NCBI GenBank assembly: GCA_035457505.1
Contig: DATIBL010000099.1
Location: 1-5,818 of the forward strand
DNA from: DATIBL01 sp035457505
GTDB taxonomy: Bacteria > Patescibacteriota > Minisyncoccia > Phycocordibacterales > UBA6899
Direction: 5' to 3'
DNA length: 5,818 nt
Shown: piece after piece, positions 1 to 5,818 of the stretch
How positions within the stretch are numbered: the first letter of the stretch is position 1
Layout of the letters: every line of letters begins with the position of its first letter
Made by a program: the position numbers and the translations under genes
The notes under the pieces: generated by a model
Database searches by the model: none
What the model saw: only the letters and a program-made list of their open reading frames with translations
Told to the model about the DNA's origin: nothing

Positions 1-1065
1 TCCCGCAGCCACGAGCGCAAGCAGAAATGCGATCAGCGCGAGCGTCCAGAGGATCGGATTGCCCGCAAGCGTGATCTGCCGCGTGCCGTCATCCGAGAGC
101 CAGAGGGGAAGCTTTGCGAGTCCGAGCGACCAGGTGAGGGGATGCGGAGAGGGTGCGATTGTCCGAGTATAGTCGTCGGAGTCGTTTATGAGGAACATCG
201 CAGTATGCAGATCAAAGATTGCCTGAAGTGTTTGAGATCGATCGCCGGGAAGCATGATCTCCATTCCGTTTTTCGGAAATAATGAGGTCACCACAGGCTC
301 GGGATGGCCCCCCATCGGAAACGCACTAAAGAACCACACAAACGCTGCCACATACACTCCGAGCGCTGTTGCTGCCACTCCTGCCGCACTCACGAACCTT
401 CGTGCGAGCAAGAGCGCAAAGATCCCGGTCGCCAAGAGTCCGAGCGCGGTCCATTTGGTCGCGATCGCTGCACCAAAACACGCTCCGGCAAGAACCGCAC
501 ACGCGATCCGTACGCGGCGATCAGTGGCTTCTGCTCCTGCAAGCGCGAGCGCGATCCCTGCAAACCCGAATGCGAGCAGCATCATGTCCGGCACCATGAT
601 CCGCGAGAAGATCACAAACCCCGGTTCGATCGCAGCAAGTACTCCCGCGACGCTCGCCCATGGAGGTGCAAGCCCGAGCCCCCGTCCGATCGCATACAGA
701 AGCACCGGCAGAAGCGTTCCGAAGAATGCCATCAGGAAACGCAGCGGCAGATATGGAAAATCCTCGAACGGCGCATTCGTCCGCCATTCGATCGCGGTGG
801 TCTGGAAAGGGAATTCCCCGGCGATGGTGGCGAAGAGAGAGCGGGCGAAGTATGGATGCGGATCGATCCATGGAACACCCTCGACAATGCGAATCGCGTT
901 GTTTGCATAGATCGCTTCATCAAAGACCGCTCGCGACGGTTCGGCGATCGACGGAAGCCGGAGAAGGAGCGACAAGAGCGCGATCACGCCAATGAAGAAA
1001 AGGTCCTTCGCATTCCAGGAAGTGCTGAGAGACCTGAGACTGGTTCGTGCGAAAAACGTTGACAT
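1..1065 (-). CDS. PMT/GT39-like membrane glycosyltransferase (PMT-A), C-terminus cut by window edge
   Basis: This frame is open from an ATG at 1065 to position 1, giving 355 residues with no stop, so the C-terminus lies outside the window. It is the third PMT-type enzyme of the minus-strand cluster. Visible landmarks match its two paralogues: a first hydrophobic segment at about 22-37, the acidic FDE motif (D49, E50) after it, a PHPYF loop at 69-73, FPYLPLR at 103-109, a TKWTALG motif at 203-209 and GNPILW at 335-340. Several long hydrophobic stretches predict a polytopic inner-membrane protein. In the PMT/GT-C family the acidic pair in the first extracytoplasmic loop is catalytic, and the donor is a polyprenyl-phosphate sugar. 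One oddity is that the usual HPP triplet reads HPY (70-72). The start follows the fkbM stop by 8 bases (CCCCACCC) with no Shine-Dalgarno, so coupled translation is likely. The acceptor and sugar are unknown. Confidence 0.9.
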   Translation of the reverse strand, partial: MSTFFARTSLRSLSTSWNAKDLFFIGVIALLSLLLRLPSIAEPSRAVFDEAIYANNAIRIVEGVPWIDPHPYFARSLFATIAGEFPFQTTAIEWRTNAPFEDFPYLPLRFLMAFFGTLLPVLLYAIGRGLGLAPPWASVAGVLAAIEPGFVIFSRIMVPDMMLLAFGFAGIALALAGAEATDRRVRIACAVLAGACFGAAIATKWTALGLLATGIFALLLARRFVSAAGVAATALGVYVAAFVWFFSAFPMGGHPEPVVTSLFPKNGMEIMLPGDRSQTLQAIFDLHTAMFLINDSDDYTRTIAPSPHPLTWSLGLAKLPLWLSDDGTRQITLAGNPILWTLALIAFLLALVAAG

Positions 1066-1073
1066 GGGTGGGG

Positions 1074-1991
1074 CTAACGCGCCAGCACATTCGCGTACAC
1101 TCCGGCGTGCTCGATCGTGCGGATCGCATCGGCCGGGCTTTCTTCGGGAAGTTCCGTGAGTGCACCGGTGTCCTCGTCGATCAGCGCAAGCGTGTATGAT
1201 TCCTTCCAGAGCCGCGCAAGCAGCGCTTCTGGGTCGCTCCCGCGTGCGCGCAGCCGCTCTGGCACCATCTCAAAGAGGATCGCGGGATGATCGCGCGCGA
1301 TCAACTCCGATGCTCCGGCGATCGCTTCCGGCTCGAATCCTTCGACGTCGATCTTGATCGCATGAACTTTGGGCGAGCCGAGCGGTTTCAGCGCATCATC
1401 GACGCGTTCGATCCGCACGGTGATCGCGCTCGTGTAGTCGGACCCCGCCACCAGCGAATGCCGTCCTTTGTTCGATGGATGCAGATGGAGTTCCGCCTGG
1501 CCCGGTTCCACGCCAGCAGCGCTTGAGAGGAGCGTCACGCGATCCGCGAGCGCGTTTGCAAGCACGCTTCGCTCAAAATGCGCGTGTGCGTTCGGCTCCG
1601 GCTCAAACGCGATCACTCGCACGGCGGGATTTTCTGCTACGGCGAGCATGGTGAAGTATCCGACGTTCGCGCCGATGTCGAGTACCGTGAGTCCTGTTGC
1701 ATCGCGGACGAGATCGCGCCACACGCGAACGGTTCCGGGTTCGTAGACGCCGAGTGCGAGCGAGCCCGAGACGACCGCATCGCTCTGGTCGAGTGAGAGG
1801 CGATAGGGTCCGACAGGGATCGTCTCCGGGATCTGCGAGCGGAGCAGCGCATCGATCGCCGCGCCGACGCCGGGGATCTTGCGCGCGCTTTTGTATGCGA
1901 TGCCTTGAACCTTGGCCGGGACGAATCCAAGTAGCGTTCCGAGCGTGCCCCGTGCGGGTTTCTGGCTTCCGTGCTGTGTCTCCTCCTTCAT
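1074..1991 (-). CDS. FkbM-family SAM-dependent methyltransferase
   Basis: The product is 305 residues and complete. The class I methyltransferase core is clear. The SAM-binding glycine motif VLDIGANVG lies at 103-111. An acidic residue ends the second strand in AFEPEP (128-133, E130). IKIDVEGFEPEAI at 212-224 is the typical FkbM signature. FkbM-type enzymes methylate hydroxyls, often on sugars of secondary metabolites, lipopolysaccharide or cell-surface glycans. Its place between PMT-like transferases suggests it O-methylates the sugar that they transfer or extend, which is inference. The N-terminal ~95 residues are less conserved, and no signal peptide or membrane segment is evident, so it is probably cytosolic. 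The ATG at 1991 lies only 6 bases after a perfect TATAAT, suggesting a leaderless message. A purine-rich AAGGAGGA sits just inside codons 2-4 but has no downstream start to serve. The target and regiochemistry cannot be read from sequence. Confidence 0.92.
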   Translation of the reverse strand: MKEETQHGSQKPARGTLGTLLGFVPAKVQGIAYKSARKIPGVGAAIDALLRSQIPETIPVGPYRLSLDQSDAVVSGSLALGVYEPGTVRVWRDLVRDATGLTVLDIGANVGYFTMLAVAENPAVRVIAFEPEPNAHAHFERSVLANALADRVTLLSSAAGVEPGQAELHLHPSNKGRHSLVAGSDYTSAITVRIERVDDALKPLGSPKVHAIKIDVEGFEPEAIAGASELIARDHPAILFEMVPERLRARGSDPEALLARLWKESYTLALIDEDTGALTELPEESPADAIRTIEHAGVYANVLAR

Positions 1992-1997
1992 TTGGCG

Positions 1998-2006
1998 ATT
2001 ATAACA
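1998..2006 (-). promoter_or_regulatory. Extended -10 promoter for fkbM, leaderless geometry
   Basis: On the minus strand the sequence reads TGTTATAAT, a perfect TATAAT with the TGn extension, followed by six bases (CGCCAA) and then the fkbM ATG. Transcription would start at or next to the A of the ATG. No convincing -35 hexamer lies 16-18 bases upstream. The box overlaps the TAA stop of PMT-B (1999-2001), so the promoter is embedded in the end of the preceding gene and would give fkbM and PMT-A transcription independent of PMT-C and PMT-B. Confidence 0.6.
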
Positions 2007-3375
2007 CGCTCGAGAACATCATCGGACCATAGGTTTGCGGGAGCAGCATGAGGAAAATGAACGAAATCGGCACAAGGAGGGTGAGGAACACGCGGCGCGT
2101 GAAGATCGGTCCGATCTCGCGTTCGCTCACTTCACGGAGCTTCGTAACGGCAAATGGCGCGAGCAGATAGAGGAAGACAAGCGCGGGGAGATAGTGATAC
2201 GGATACATGGGGCGGTTGATCAGAAGGAACGGCACATAATTCCCCACGAAACATGCGATGAGAAAAAGCACAGCTTTTGTTCGCTCGTCGATCCCTTCGT
2301 GCGCAGCTCGTGTTCCGAGCGCGGCGAGCTGCCGAGCGGTGAGCGCAAGCAGAAGCGCGAGGGCAAGAGCAAACACCGCGATCCATGCGTACGGATTTCC
2401 CCAAAAGACGATCGATGCATGGGTCGGGTCGTCTTTCCAGAAGATCATCGGATTGCGTGCGAAGGGCCAGCTTGCCGCCCCGGGTGCTTCGAGCGTATGC
2501 GCAAGGAAATTCGGGTCCGCATTCACTGCCGACATCCCTGCGTGGAATTCGGGGAGGATCGCAAGCGCACCCGAGAGACTGGTGGGGAAAACGATCGTGC
2601 GCACGCCGGGCGCATCCACATGCGGGAGGATCTGCTGCATCGGACCGCCGGAGGGAAATGACGCAAAGAACGCCAGGAACACGCCGACGTATACAAGCGG
2701 AACCACGATCAGCGTCATGGCGAGGAGCGCGAACCGTCGCTTCCATATATAGAAGAGTCCCATCGCGCCGAGCAAACCGAGTGCCGTCCATTTTGACGCG
2801 ATCGCAAGGCCGATCAAGATCGCGCTGGTGCCCGCAAGCAGATATGCGCGCCACGCGTGCTGGCTTCGCGCCGCAGCAATACCGACTGCGAGGGCCGAGA
2901 ATTCAAGCGTGAGAATGATCGTGTCTGGGAGCATCGCACGCGAATAGACCACGAGTCCGTTGTCGAACGCCACGAGTGCTGCGCTTGCGATGGCGAATCC
3001 TTTTGGCGCGCCGAGTCCGCGCGCAATTGCATACGTTGCACCGACGAGCGCGATACCAAAGAGCGCAACCATCGTGCGAACGCGAACATACGGGAAATCT
3101 CCGAGTGGGGTAAACGGCTCCATGGTGATGAAGCGCGTGTCGAATGTTTCGCCTGCGATCACGCGCGCAAAAAGCATTTTCACGAACGGCGGATGGATGT
3201 CGAAGTACGGTACGCCATCGAGCGTTTGCACCGCGAAGTTTGCATAGATCGGCTCGTCAAAGATCGCGACGCGCGGCTCCGCGATCCCGGGGAATCGGAG
3301 GAGTGCGGCAGCGGCGACGACCAAGAGGATCGCTGCAAGTTCTGTTTTTCCGAAGCGTGCAAGCAGTTGTTTCAT
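1999..3375 (-). CDS. PMT/GT39-like membrane glycosyltransferase (PMT-B)
   Basis: The product is 458 residues from the ATG at 3375. A longer in-frame extension to 3909 exists, but it overlaps PMT-C heavily and looks like an antisense-style shadow, so it is rejected. The chosen start overlaps the PMT-C stop as ATGA and places the protein start right before the first membrane helix (about 11-27). Landmarks are IFDE with D40 and E41 (predicted catalytic acidic pair), FDIHPPF at 58-64, FPYVRVR at 94-100, MLPD at 148-151, SKWTALG at 194-200, GNPYAW at 326-331 and RPMYPYHYLPA at 388-398. The last resembles the arginine/histidine-rich C-terminal loop motif of bacterial and eukaryotic PMT enzymes rather than ArnT. 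About ten hydrophobic segments are visible. The likely role is transfer of a sugar from a polyprenyl-phosphate carrier to a protein Ser/Thr or glycan on the outer face of the membrane; the acceptor is unknown. Confidence 0.92.
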   Translation of the reverse strand: MKQLLARFGKTELAAILLVVAAAALLRFPGIAEPRVAIFDEPIYANFAVQTLDGVPYFDIHPPFVKMLFARVIAGETFDTRFITMEPFTPLGDFPYVRVRTMVALFGIALVGATYAIARGLGAPKGFAIASAALVAFDNGLVVYSRAMLPDTIILTLEFSALAVGIAAARSQHAWRAYLLAGTSAILIGLAIASKWTALGLLGAMGLFYIWKRRFALLAMTLIVVPLVYVGVFLAFFASFPSGGPMQQILPHVDAPGVRTIVFPTSLSGALAILPEFHAGMSAVNADPNFLAHTLEAPGAASWPFARNPMIFWKDDPTHASIVFWGNPYAWIAVFALALALLLALTARQLAALGTRAAHEGIDERTKAVLFLIACFVGNYVPFLLINRPMYPYHYLPALVFLYLLAPFAVTKLREVSEREIGPIFTRRVFLTLLVPISFIFLMLLPQTYGPMMFSSVL

Positions 3376-4757
3376 TGAAAGCGCTGATGAAGAAAAACTT
3401 CGCCGAAGCCGTATGTTGTCGGGGCGAGAATAAGGAATCCGACTCCGCAGAGCAAAAGCAGCCCTCCCGCGAGCGCGGCGATCGCCTTTTTCGATAATCC
3501 GATCGAGAGGAGCCATGGCGCGATCACCTCGCTCCAGGCGAACGGCGCGGCGAGATAGGCGAAGAGTGCGGCGACCATATAATGATAGAGATACATCGGC
3601 CGCTCGATCAGGAAGAACGGAAGGTAGTTTGCGGCAAAGGCAAAGACGAAGAACCCAAGCCACCGCTCGCGATCGGAAAAGATCGCCCTCCGGACGAACG
3701 CCCGGGCGAGGAGTGCGATTGCTGCAGCGAGAAGTGCGAGGTAGGTGATCGTCCAGGGAAACGGATTTCCGCGATAGATGATGAGGTTCCCGGTTGGATG
3801 CGACCAGACGAGAAATTCTCCTCCGAATGCGAGGGGCCAGAACACGGGTCGCGAAAGGTCTGCGGCATTCTCGGTTCGCACGACATCGGCTGCACGATCT
3901 GCATTCCATATCGCGCGATGCGTTCCGAGAAATGCGTCCGGGTACGCTTCAATGCGCGAAGGGAATGCGGCCTCAGAAATACCCGGCACATCGGCAAAGG
4001 GGCCAAATTGCTCCGGCGCGATCGTGCCGCCAGTCGGATACCACGCAAAGAAGTACGCGGCGAACACAGCAAGGTAGATCGCAAGCGCGGTCGATCCGCC
4101 AAGGATGATCGGCAGAATACTCCGCCGAGAGCGAGCAAGCACGAAGAGCGCAACTCCGAGCAGTCCGAGCCCGGTCCACTTCGTCGCGACTGCGAGTCCG
4201 CCGAGGATGCCAACCGAGATCGCATGGAGTTCGGGCCGCTCGCGGAAGAGATCCCGCGAGAGTGCGACTGCGACCGCGCCGATTCCGAACGCGAGGAGCA
4301 GCGTATCCGGATGCATCGTGCGGGCATAGAGTATGAGACTCGAATCGAATACGGCGAGTCCGGCGGGGATGGCGGCCGCGATCGGCGGAAGATGTGCGGA
4401 CCGCGCGATCGCATAGAGGGCGATCGGAATCGCCAGCGACACCAGCGCCACGAAGAGACGGATCGGAACATACGGAAAATCATCGAACGGCGCATTGGGA
4501 ATATTCGACTCAGCAACTTTTTGGAACGGAAATCGCGAGGCAATCCCGGCAAAGAGCATCCGTCCCAGCGGCGGGTGGATATCGAAATACGGCTCCGCGC
4601 TCACTGTGCGGATCGTGTAATTCATGTAGGTCACTTCGTCATGCACGGCCTCGCTCGGATGATCGAGTCCGGGGACGCGCGTCGCGATCGCAGCGAGGAG
4701 GATGAGCCCTGCGATCCACCAGTCGCGTGCCGCAAGCGTTGTGATAGACTTGAGCAT
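3372..4757 (-). CDS. PMT/GT39-like membrane glycosyltransferase (PMT-C), first gene of the minus-strand cluster
   Basis: The product is 461 residues if the ATG at 4757 is used. With this start the acidic pair (HDE, D40 and E41) and the DIHPPLGR loop (59-66) fall at the same residue numbers as in PMT-B, which favours it. An AAGGA at 4769-4773 precedes it by 11 bases. An in-frame GTG at 4793 would add 12 residues and sits 6 bases after an extended -10-like box, so it remains a real alternative. Other landmarks are FPYVPIR (94-100), MHPD (148-151), TKWTGLG (192-198), GNPFPW (330-335) and RPMYLYHY (386-393). The fully canonical HPPLGR and the C-terminal RxMYxYHY motif make this the most typical PMT of the three. 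It has about ten hydrophobic segments and is an inner-membrane protein expected to use a lipid-linked sugar. Its stop overlaps the PMT-B start by 4 bases, implying translational coupling. Confidence 0.92.
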   Translation of the reverse strand: MLKSITTLAARDWWIAGLILLAAIATRVPGLDHPSEAVHDEVTYMNYTIRTVSAEPYFDIHPPLGRMLFAGIASRFPFQKVAESNIPNAPFDDFPYVPIRLFVALVSLAIPIALYAIARSAHLPPIAAAIPAGLAVFDSSLILYARTMHPDTLLLAFGIGAVAVALSRDLFRERPELHAISVGILGGLAVATKWTGLGLLGVALFVLARSRRSILPIILGGSTALAIYLAVFAAYFFAWYPTGGTIAPEQFGPFADVPGISEAAFPSRIEAYPDAFLGTHRAIWNADRAADVVRTENAADLSRPVFWPLAFGGEFLVWSHPTGNLIIYRGNPFPWTITYLALLAAAIALLARAFVRRAIFSDRERWLGFFVFAFAANYLPFFLIERPMYLYHYMVAALFAYLAAPFAWSEVIAPWLLSIGLSKKAIAALAGGLLLLCGVGFLILAPTTYGFGEVFLHQRFQ

Positions 4758-4861
4758 GTCGGTGCGGTTCCTTGGCTCTTGGCCTTGGATCACGCACCCA
4801 TCCTATCACAGATGTCTCCGCGCGCCGCCCAGCCTTATTTCCCGCTTTCCCGCAATCGCAC
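4758..4861. promoter_or_regulatory. Divergent intergenic/control region between PMT-C and the GT2-Pth ORF
   Basis: This 104-base stretch separates two divergent genes and must hold both promoters or link to more distant ones. On the minus strand TGATAGGAT (4808-4800) is an extended -10-like box for PMT-C. No equally good signal is visible for the plus-strand gene. TTATTT at 4835-4840 is a weak candidate, and no Shine-Dalgarno precedes the ATG at 4862. Three CTTGG copies lie at 4771-4775, 4778-4782 and 4784-4788. Confidence 0.45.
4800..4808 (-). promoter_or_regulatory. Extended -10-like promoter for PMT-C
   Basis: The minus strand reads TGATAGGAT: the TGn extension followed by TAGGAT, 4 of 6 to consensus. 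It is followed by six bases and then GTG at 4793. Initiation near 4793 would make either a leaderless GTG-start message, or a leader of about 36 bases carrying AAGGA ahead of the ATG at 4757. No convincing -35 was seen. Confidence 0.4.
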
Positions 4862-5818
4862 ATGACCCGGGTGCTGCTCGTCGTGCCGGCATACAACGAA
4901 GAGGCGGTGATCGCGCCGACGGTTTCGGAGCTTGCCCTCGAGCTTGATCAACGCGGACTCGACTGGACCATCGTTGTTGCGGAGAACGCCTCCAGCGACC
5001 ATACCGCTGACATGGTCCGCGCGCTTCGGCATCCTCGTATTCTGGTGCATGCTGTCGCGATGCGGGGCAAGGGCAACGCCATTGCATCGGCGTTTCGTGC
5101 CTTCACGGCTGATGTGTATGCTTTCACTGATGCCGATCTCTCGGTCGATCCCTCGCAGGTTGTCGACGGTATTCTTCAGATTGTCCGCGGCGAGAGCGAT
5201 ATCGTGTACGGGTCGCGCCTCTCCCGCGCAAGCGATCTCGGTGGAAGGGAATGGTGGCGCACGTTTTCCTCGCGGAGTTTTAATCGGCTTGCGAGAGCGA
5301 TCACCGGAACGCATGCCTCCGACACCCAGTGCCCGCTCAAAGCGATGACTCCGCCTGCCGCGGCGCTTCTTTCGCGCTCAACGCAGCTCGGATGGTTCTT
5401 TGATCTCGAATTTCTTGTCCGCGCCGAGCGCGCCGGGATGCGTCTTTTGGAGCTTCCGGTCCGCTGGACGGAGCATCGCTATCCCGGCCGCAAAACCAAG
5501 CTCTCGCCGCTCGATGGCTTTCGCGCGATTCGTGCGATGTTTGCGATCCGCCGCACTCTCGCCGACGAAGCACGATCGGCGGCGCCTCAAGAAGAACCGT
5601 CGGAGGAGACCCATGCTATACTCCCGGGCATGTCTTGGACGATCGTTGGACTTGGAAACCCTGGTTCCGGATATGCGAAAGACCGCCACAACGTCGGACG
5701 GATGGCGCTTGCGTGCATTCTCGAGCGGAGAGGAGGGGGTGCATTCGCCAAGAAAACCCGCGTGGAGGCGCTTGTTGCTGAGTGCGAGATTGCCGGCGCA
5801 CATGCCACGCTGGTTATG
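4862..5818 (+). CDS. GT2 polyprenyl-phosphate sugar synthase-like domain read in frame into peptidyl-tRNA hydrolase (partial at right edge)
   Basis: The frame is open for 319 codons from the ATG at 4862 to the window end. Residues 4-240 are a GT-A glycosyltransferase of family 2. VVPAYNEE (7-14) opens the nucleotide-binding fold, ENASSDHT (41-48) follows, then RGKGNA (68-73) and the metal-binding DADLS (D90, D92). Later come YGSR, DTQCPLKAM and FFDLEFL, as in dolichyl-phosphate mannose or glucose synthases (DPM1, ALG5). No C-terminal membrane helices are present, so it probably works at the cytosolic membrane face, making the lipid-linked sugar the divergent PMT enzymes would use (inference). 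After a hydrophilic, Glu-rich linker at about 240-255, residue 257 begins a Pth N-terminus with no stop between. The start places MTRVLLVVPAYNEE at the usual distance for GT2; no Shine-Dalgarno is visible. A separate GT2 ending near 5629 would need a stop codon that is absent. Confidence 0.85.
   Translation, partial: MTRVLLVVPAYNEEAVIAPTVSELALELDQRGLDWTIVVAENASSDHTADMVRALRHPRILVHAVAMRGKGNAIASAFRAFTADVYAFTDADLSVDPSQVVDGILQIVRGESDIVYGSRLSRASDLGGREWWRTFSSRSFNRLARAITGTHASDTQCPLKAMTPPAAALLSRSTQLGWFFDLEFLVRAERAGMRLLELPVRWTEHRYPGRKTKLSPLDGFRAIRAMFAIRRTLADEARSAAPQEEPSEETHAILPGMSWTIVGLGNPGSGYAKDRHNVGRMALACILERRGGGAFAKKTRVEALVAECEIAGAHATLVM
5614..5622 (+). promoter_or_regulatory. Extended -10 promoter inside the GT2 tail, for pth
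   Basis: TGCTATACT combines the TGn extension with TATACT (5 of 6 to consensus). It is followed by seven bases, CCCGGGC, and then the Pth ATG at 5630. The layout mirrors the fkbM promoter and predicts a leaderless pth transcript. No clear -35 is seen. A GGAGGAG at 5602-5608 is 21 bases from the ATG, too far to act as its ribosome binding site. Confidence 0.5.
5630..5818 (+). CDS. pth: Peptidyl-tRNA hydrolase N-terminus (partial), internal start in frame with the upstream GT2
   Basis: From the ATG at 5630, 63 residues are visible before the window ends. They begin MSWTIVGLGNPGSGY and continue with DRHNVGRMAL. This is the bacterial Pth signature: GLGNPG carries the conserved Asn (residue 10), Tyr15 follows, and RHNVG carries the catalytic His (residue 20), matching N10 and H20 of the E. 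coli enzyme. The later conserved Asp and Asn lie beyond the edge. Pth cleaves peptidyl-tRNAs released by stalled ribosomes and recycles tRNA in the cytosol; it is normally an essential stand-alone protein of about 190 residues. Here the ATG is in the GT2 frame, so the domain can be made fused, alone, or both. The native-like N-terminus at this ATG and the -10 box before it favour production of free Pth. A residue usually Thr or Ser before RHN is Asp here. Confidence 0.85.
   Translation, partial: MSWTIVGLGNPGSGYAKDRHNVGRMALACILERRGGGAFAKKTRVEALVAECEIAGAHATLVM

Noticed and set aside
304..1062. Plus-strand ORF antisense to PMT-A
   Set aside because: It is a low-complexity, Arg/Glu-rich shadow of a recognisable membrane protein on the other strand.
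2035..2661. Plus-strand ORF antisense to PMT-B
   Set aside because: It has shadow composition, no recognisable fold, and lies entirely within a well-supported gene.
3578..3583. Perfect TATAAT on the plus strand
   Set aside because: It is the complement of the Tyr-His-Tyr-Met codons of the conserved PMT-C motif and precedes no supported plus-strand gene.
3376..3909. In-frame upstream extension of PMT-B to an earlier start at 3909
   Set aside because: It overlaps PMT-C coding by more than 500 bases, the translation is Arg/Ser-rich with no family resemblance, and the ATG at 3375 gives a normal PMT N-terminus with an ATGA overlap.
3582..4865. Long plus-strand ORF (about 427 codons) antisense to PMT-C
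   Set aside because: The product is charged and Arg/Glu/Cys-rich, with no domain pattern. It mirrors the codon bias of PMT-C, which has clear PMT motifs.
5613..5818. ATG at 5613 with GGAGGAG 4 bases upstream, open to the window edge
   Set aside because: It is out of frame with both GT2 and Pth, its product has no recognisable features, and it fully overlaps the clear Pth signature. The well-spaced SD is curious but probably arises from Glu codons of the linker.
4862..5818. A frameshift hiding a GT2 stop before pth
   Set aside because: No stop trinucleotide occurs in any plus frame from about 5404 to 5778, and both domains are intact in the same frame.

Overview
The window looks bacterial, GC-rich (roughly 60% by eye) and densely coded. 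It holds an envelope or protein glycosylation locus. On the minus strand there is a four-gene run, transcribed from about 4757 towards position 1. It contains three related multi-pass membrane glycosyltransferases of the PMT / GT39 (GT-C) type, here called PMT-C, PMT-B and PMT-A, with one FkbM-type SAM-dependent methyltransferase between PMT-B and PMT-A. PMT-A runs off the left edge of the window. Junctions are tight: a 4-base ATGA overlap between PMT-C and PMT-B, a 7-base gap before fkbM and an 8-base gap before PMT-A. This fits one operon with an internal promoter at fkbM.

On the plus strand, diverging from PMT-C, an ORF starts at 4862 and stays open to the right edge. Its first ~256 residues are a soluble GT2 transferase of the polyprenyl/dolichyl-phosphate sugar synthase kind (DPM1/ALG5-like). 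From residue 257 the same frame reads directly into the N-terminus of a bacterial peptidyl-tRNA hydrolase (Pth), with no stop codon between. This in-frame GT2-Pth junction is the most unusual thing in the window. It may be a true fusion, or Pth may also be made alone from its own ATG at 5630, which has an extended -10 box just upstream.

How the genes may work together (inference from family knowledge): the GT2 charges a lipid phosphate with a sugar, the PMT-like enzymes transfer that sugar across the membrane to protein or glycan acceptors, and the FkbM enzyme methylates a sugar hydroxyl. Pth is a translation housekeeping enzyme with no obvious link to the pathway.

Start signals are unusual. 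At fkbM and at pth an extended -10 (TGnTATAAT or TGnTATACT) ends 6-7 bases before the ATG, with no clear -35 and no usable Shine-Dalgarno, as expected for leaderless mRNAs. PMT-C has a weaker example before an alternative GTG. The lineage cannot be fixed from this window. A GC-rich Patescibacteria (CPR)-like genome is a guess from the Pth sequence style and the leaderless signals; Actinobacteria or another phylum is possible. No RNA genes, insertion sequences, CRISPR arrays or clear terminators were seen.
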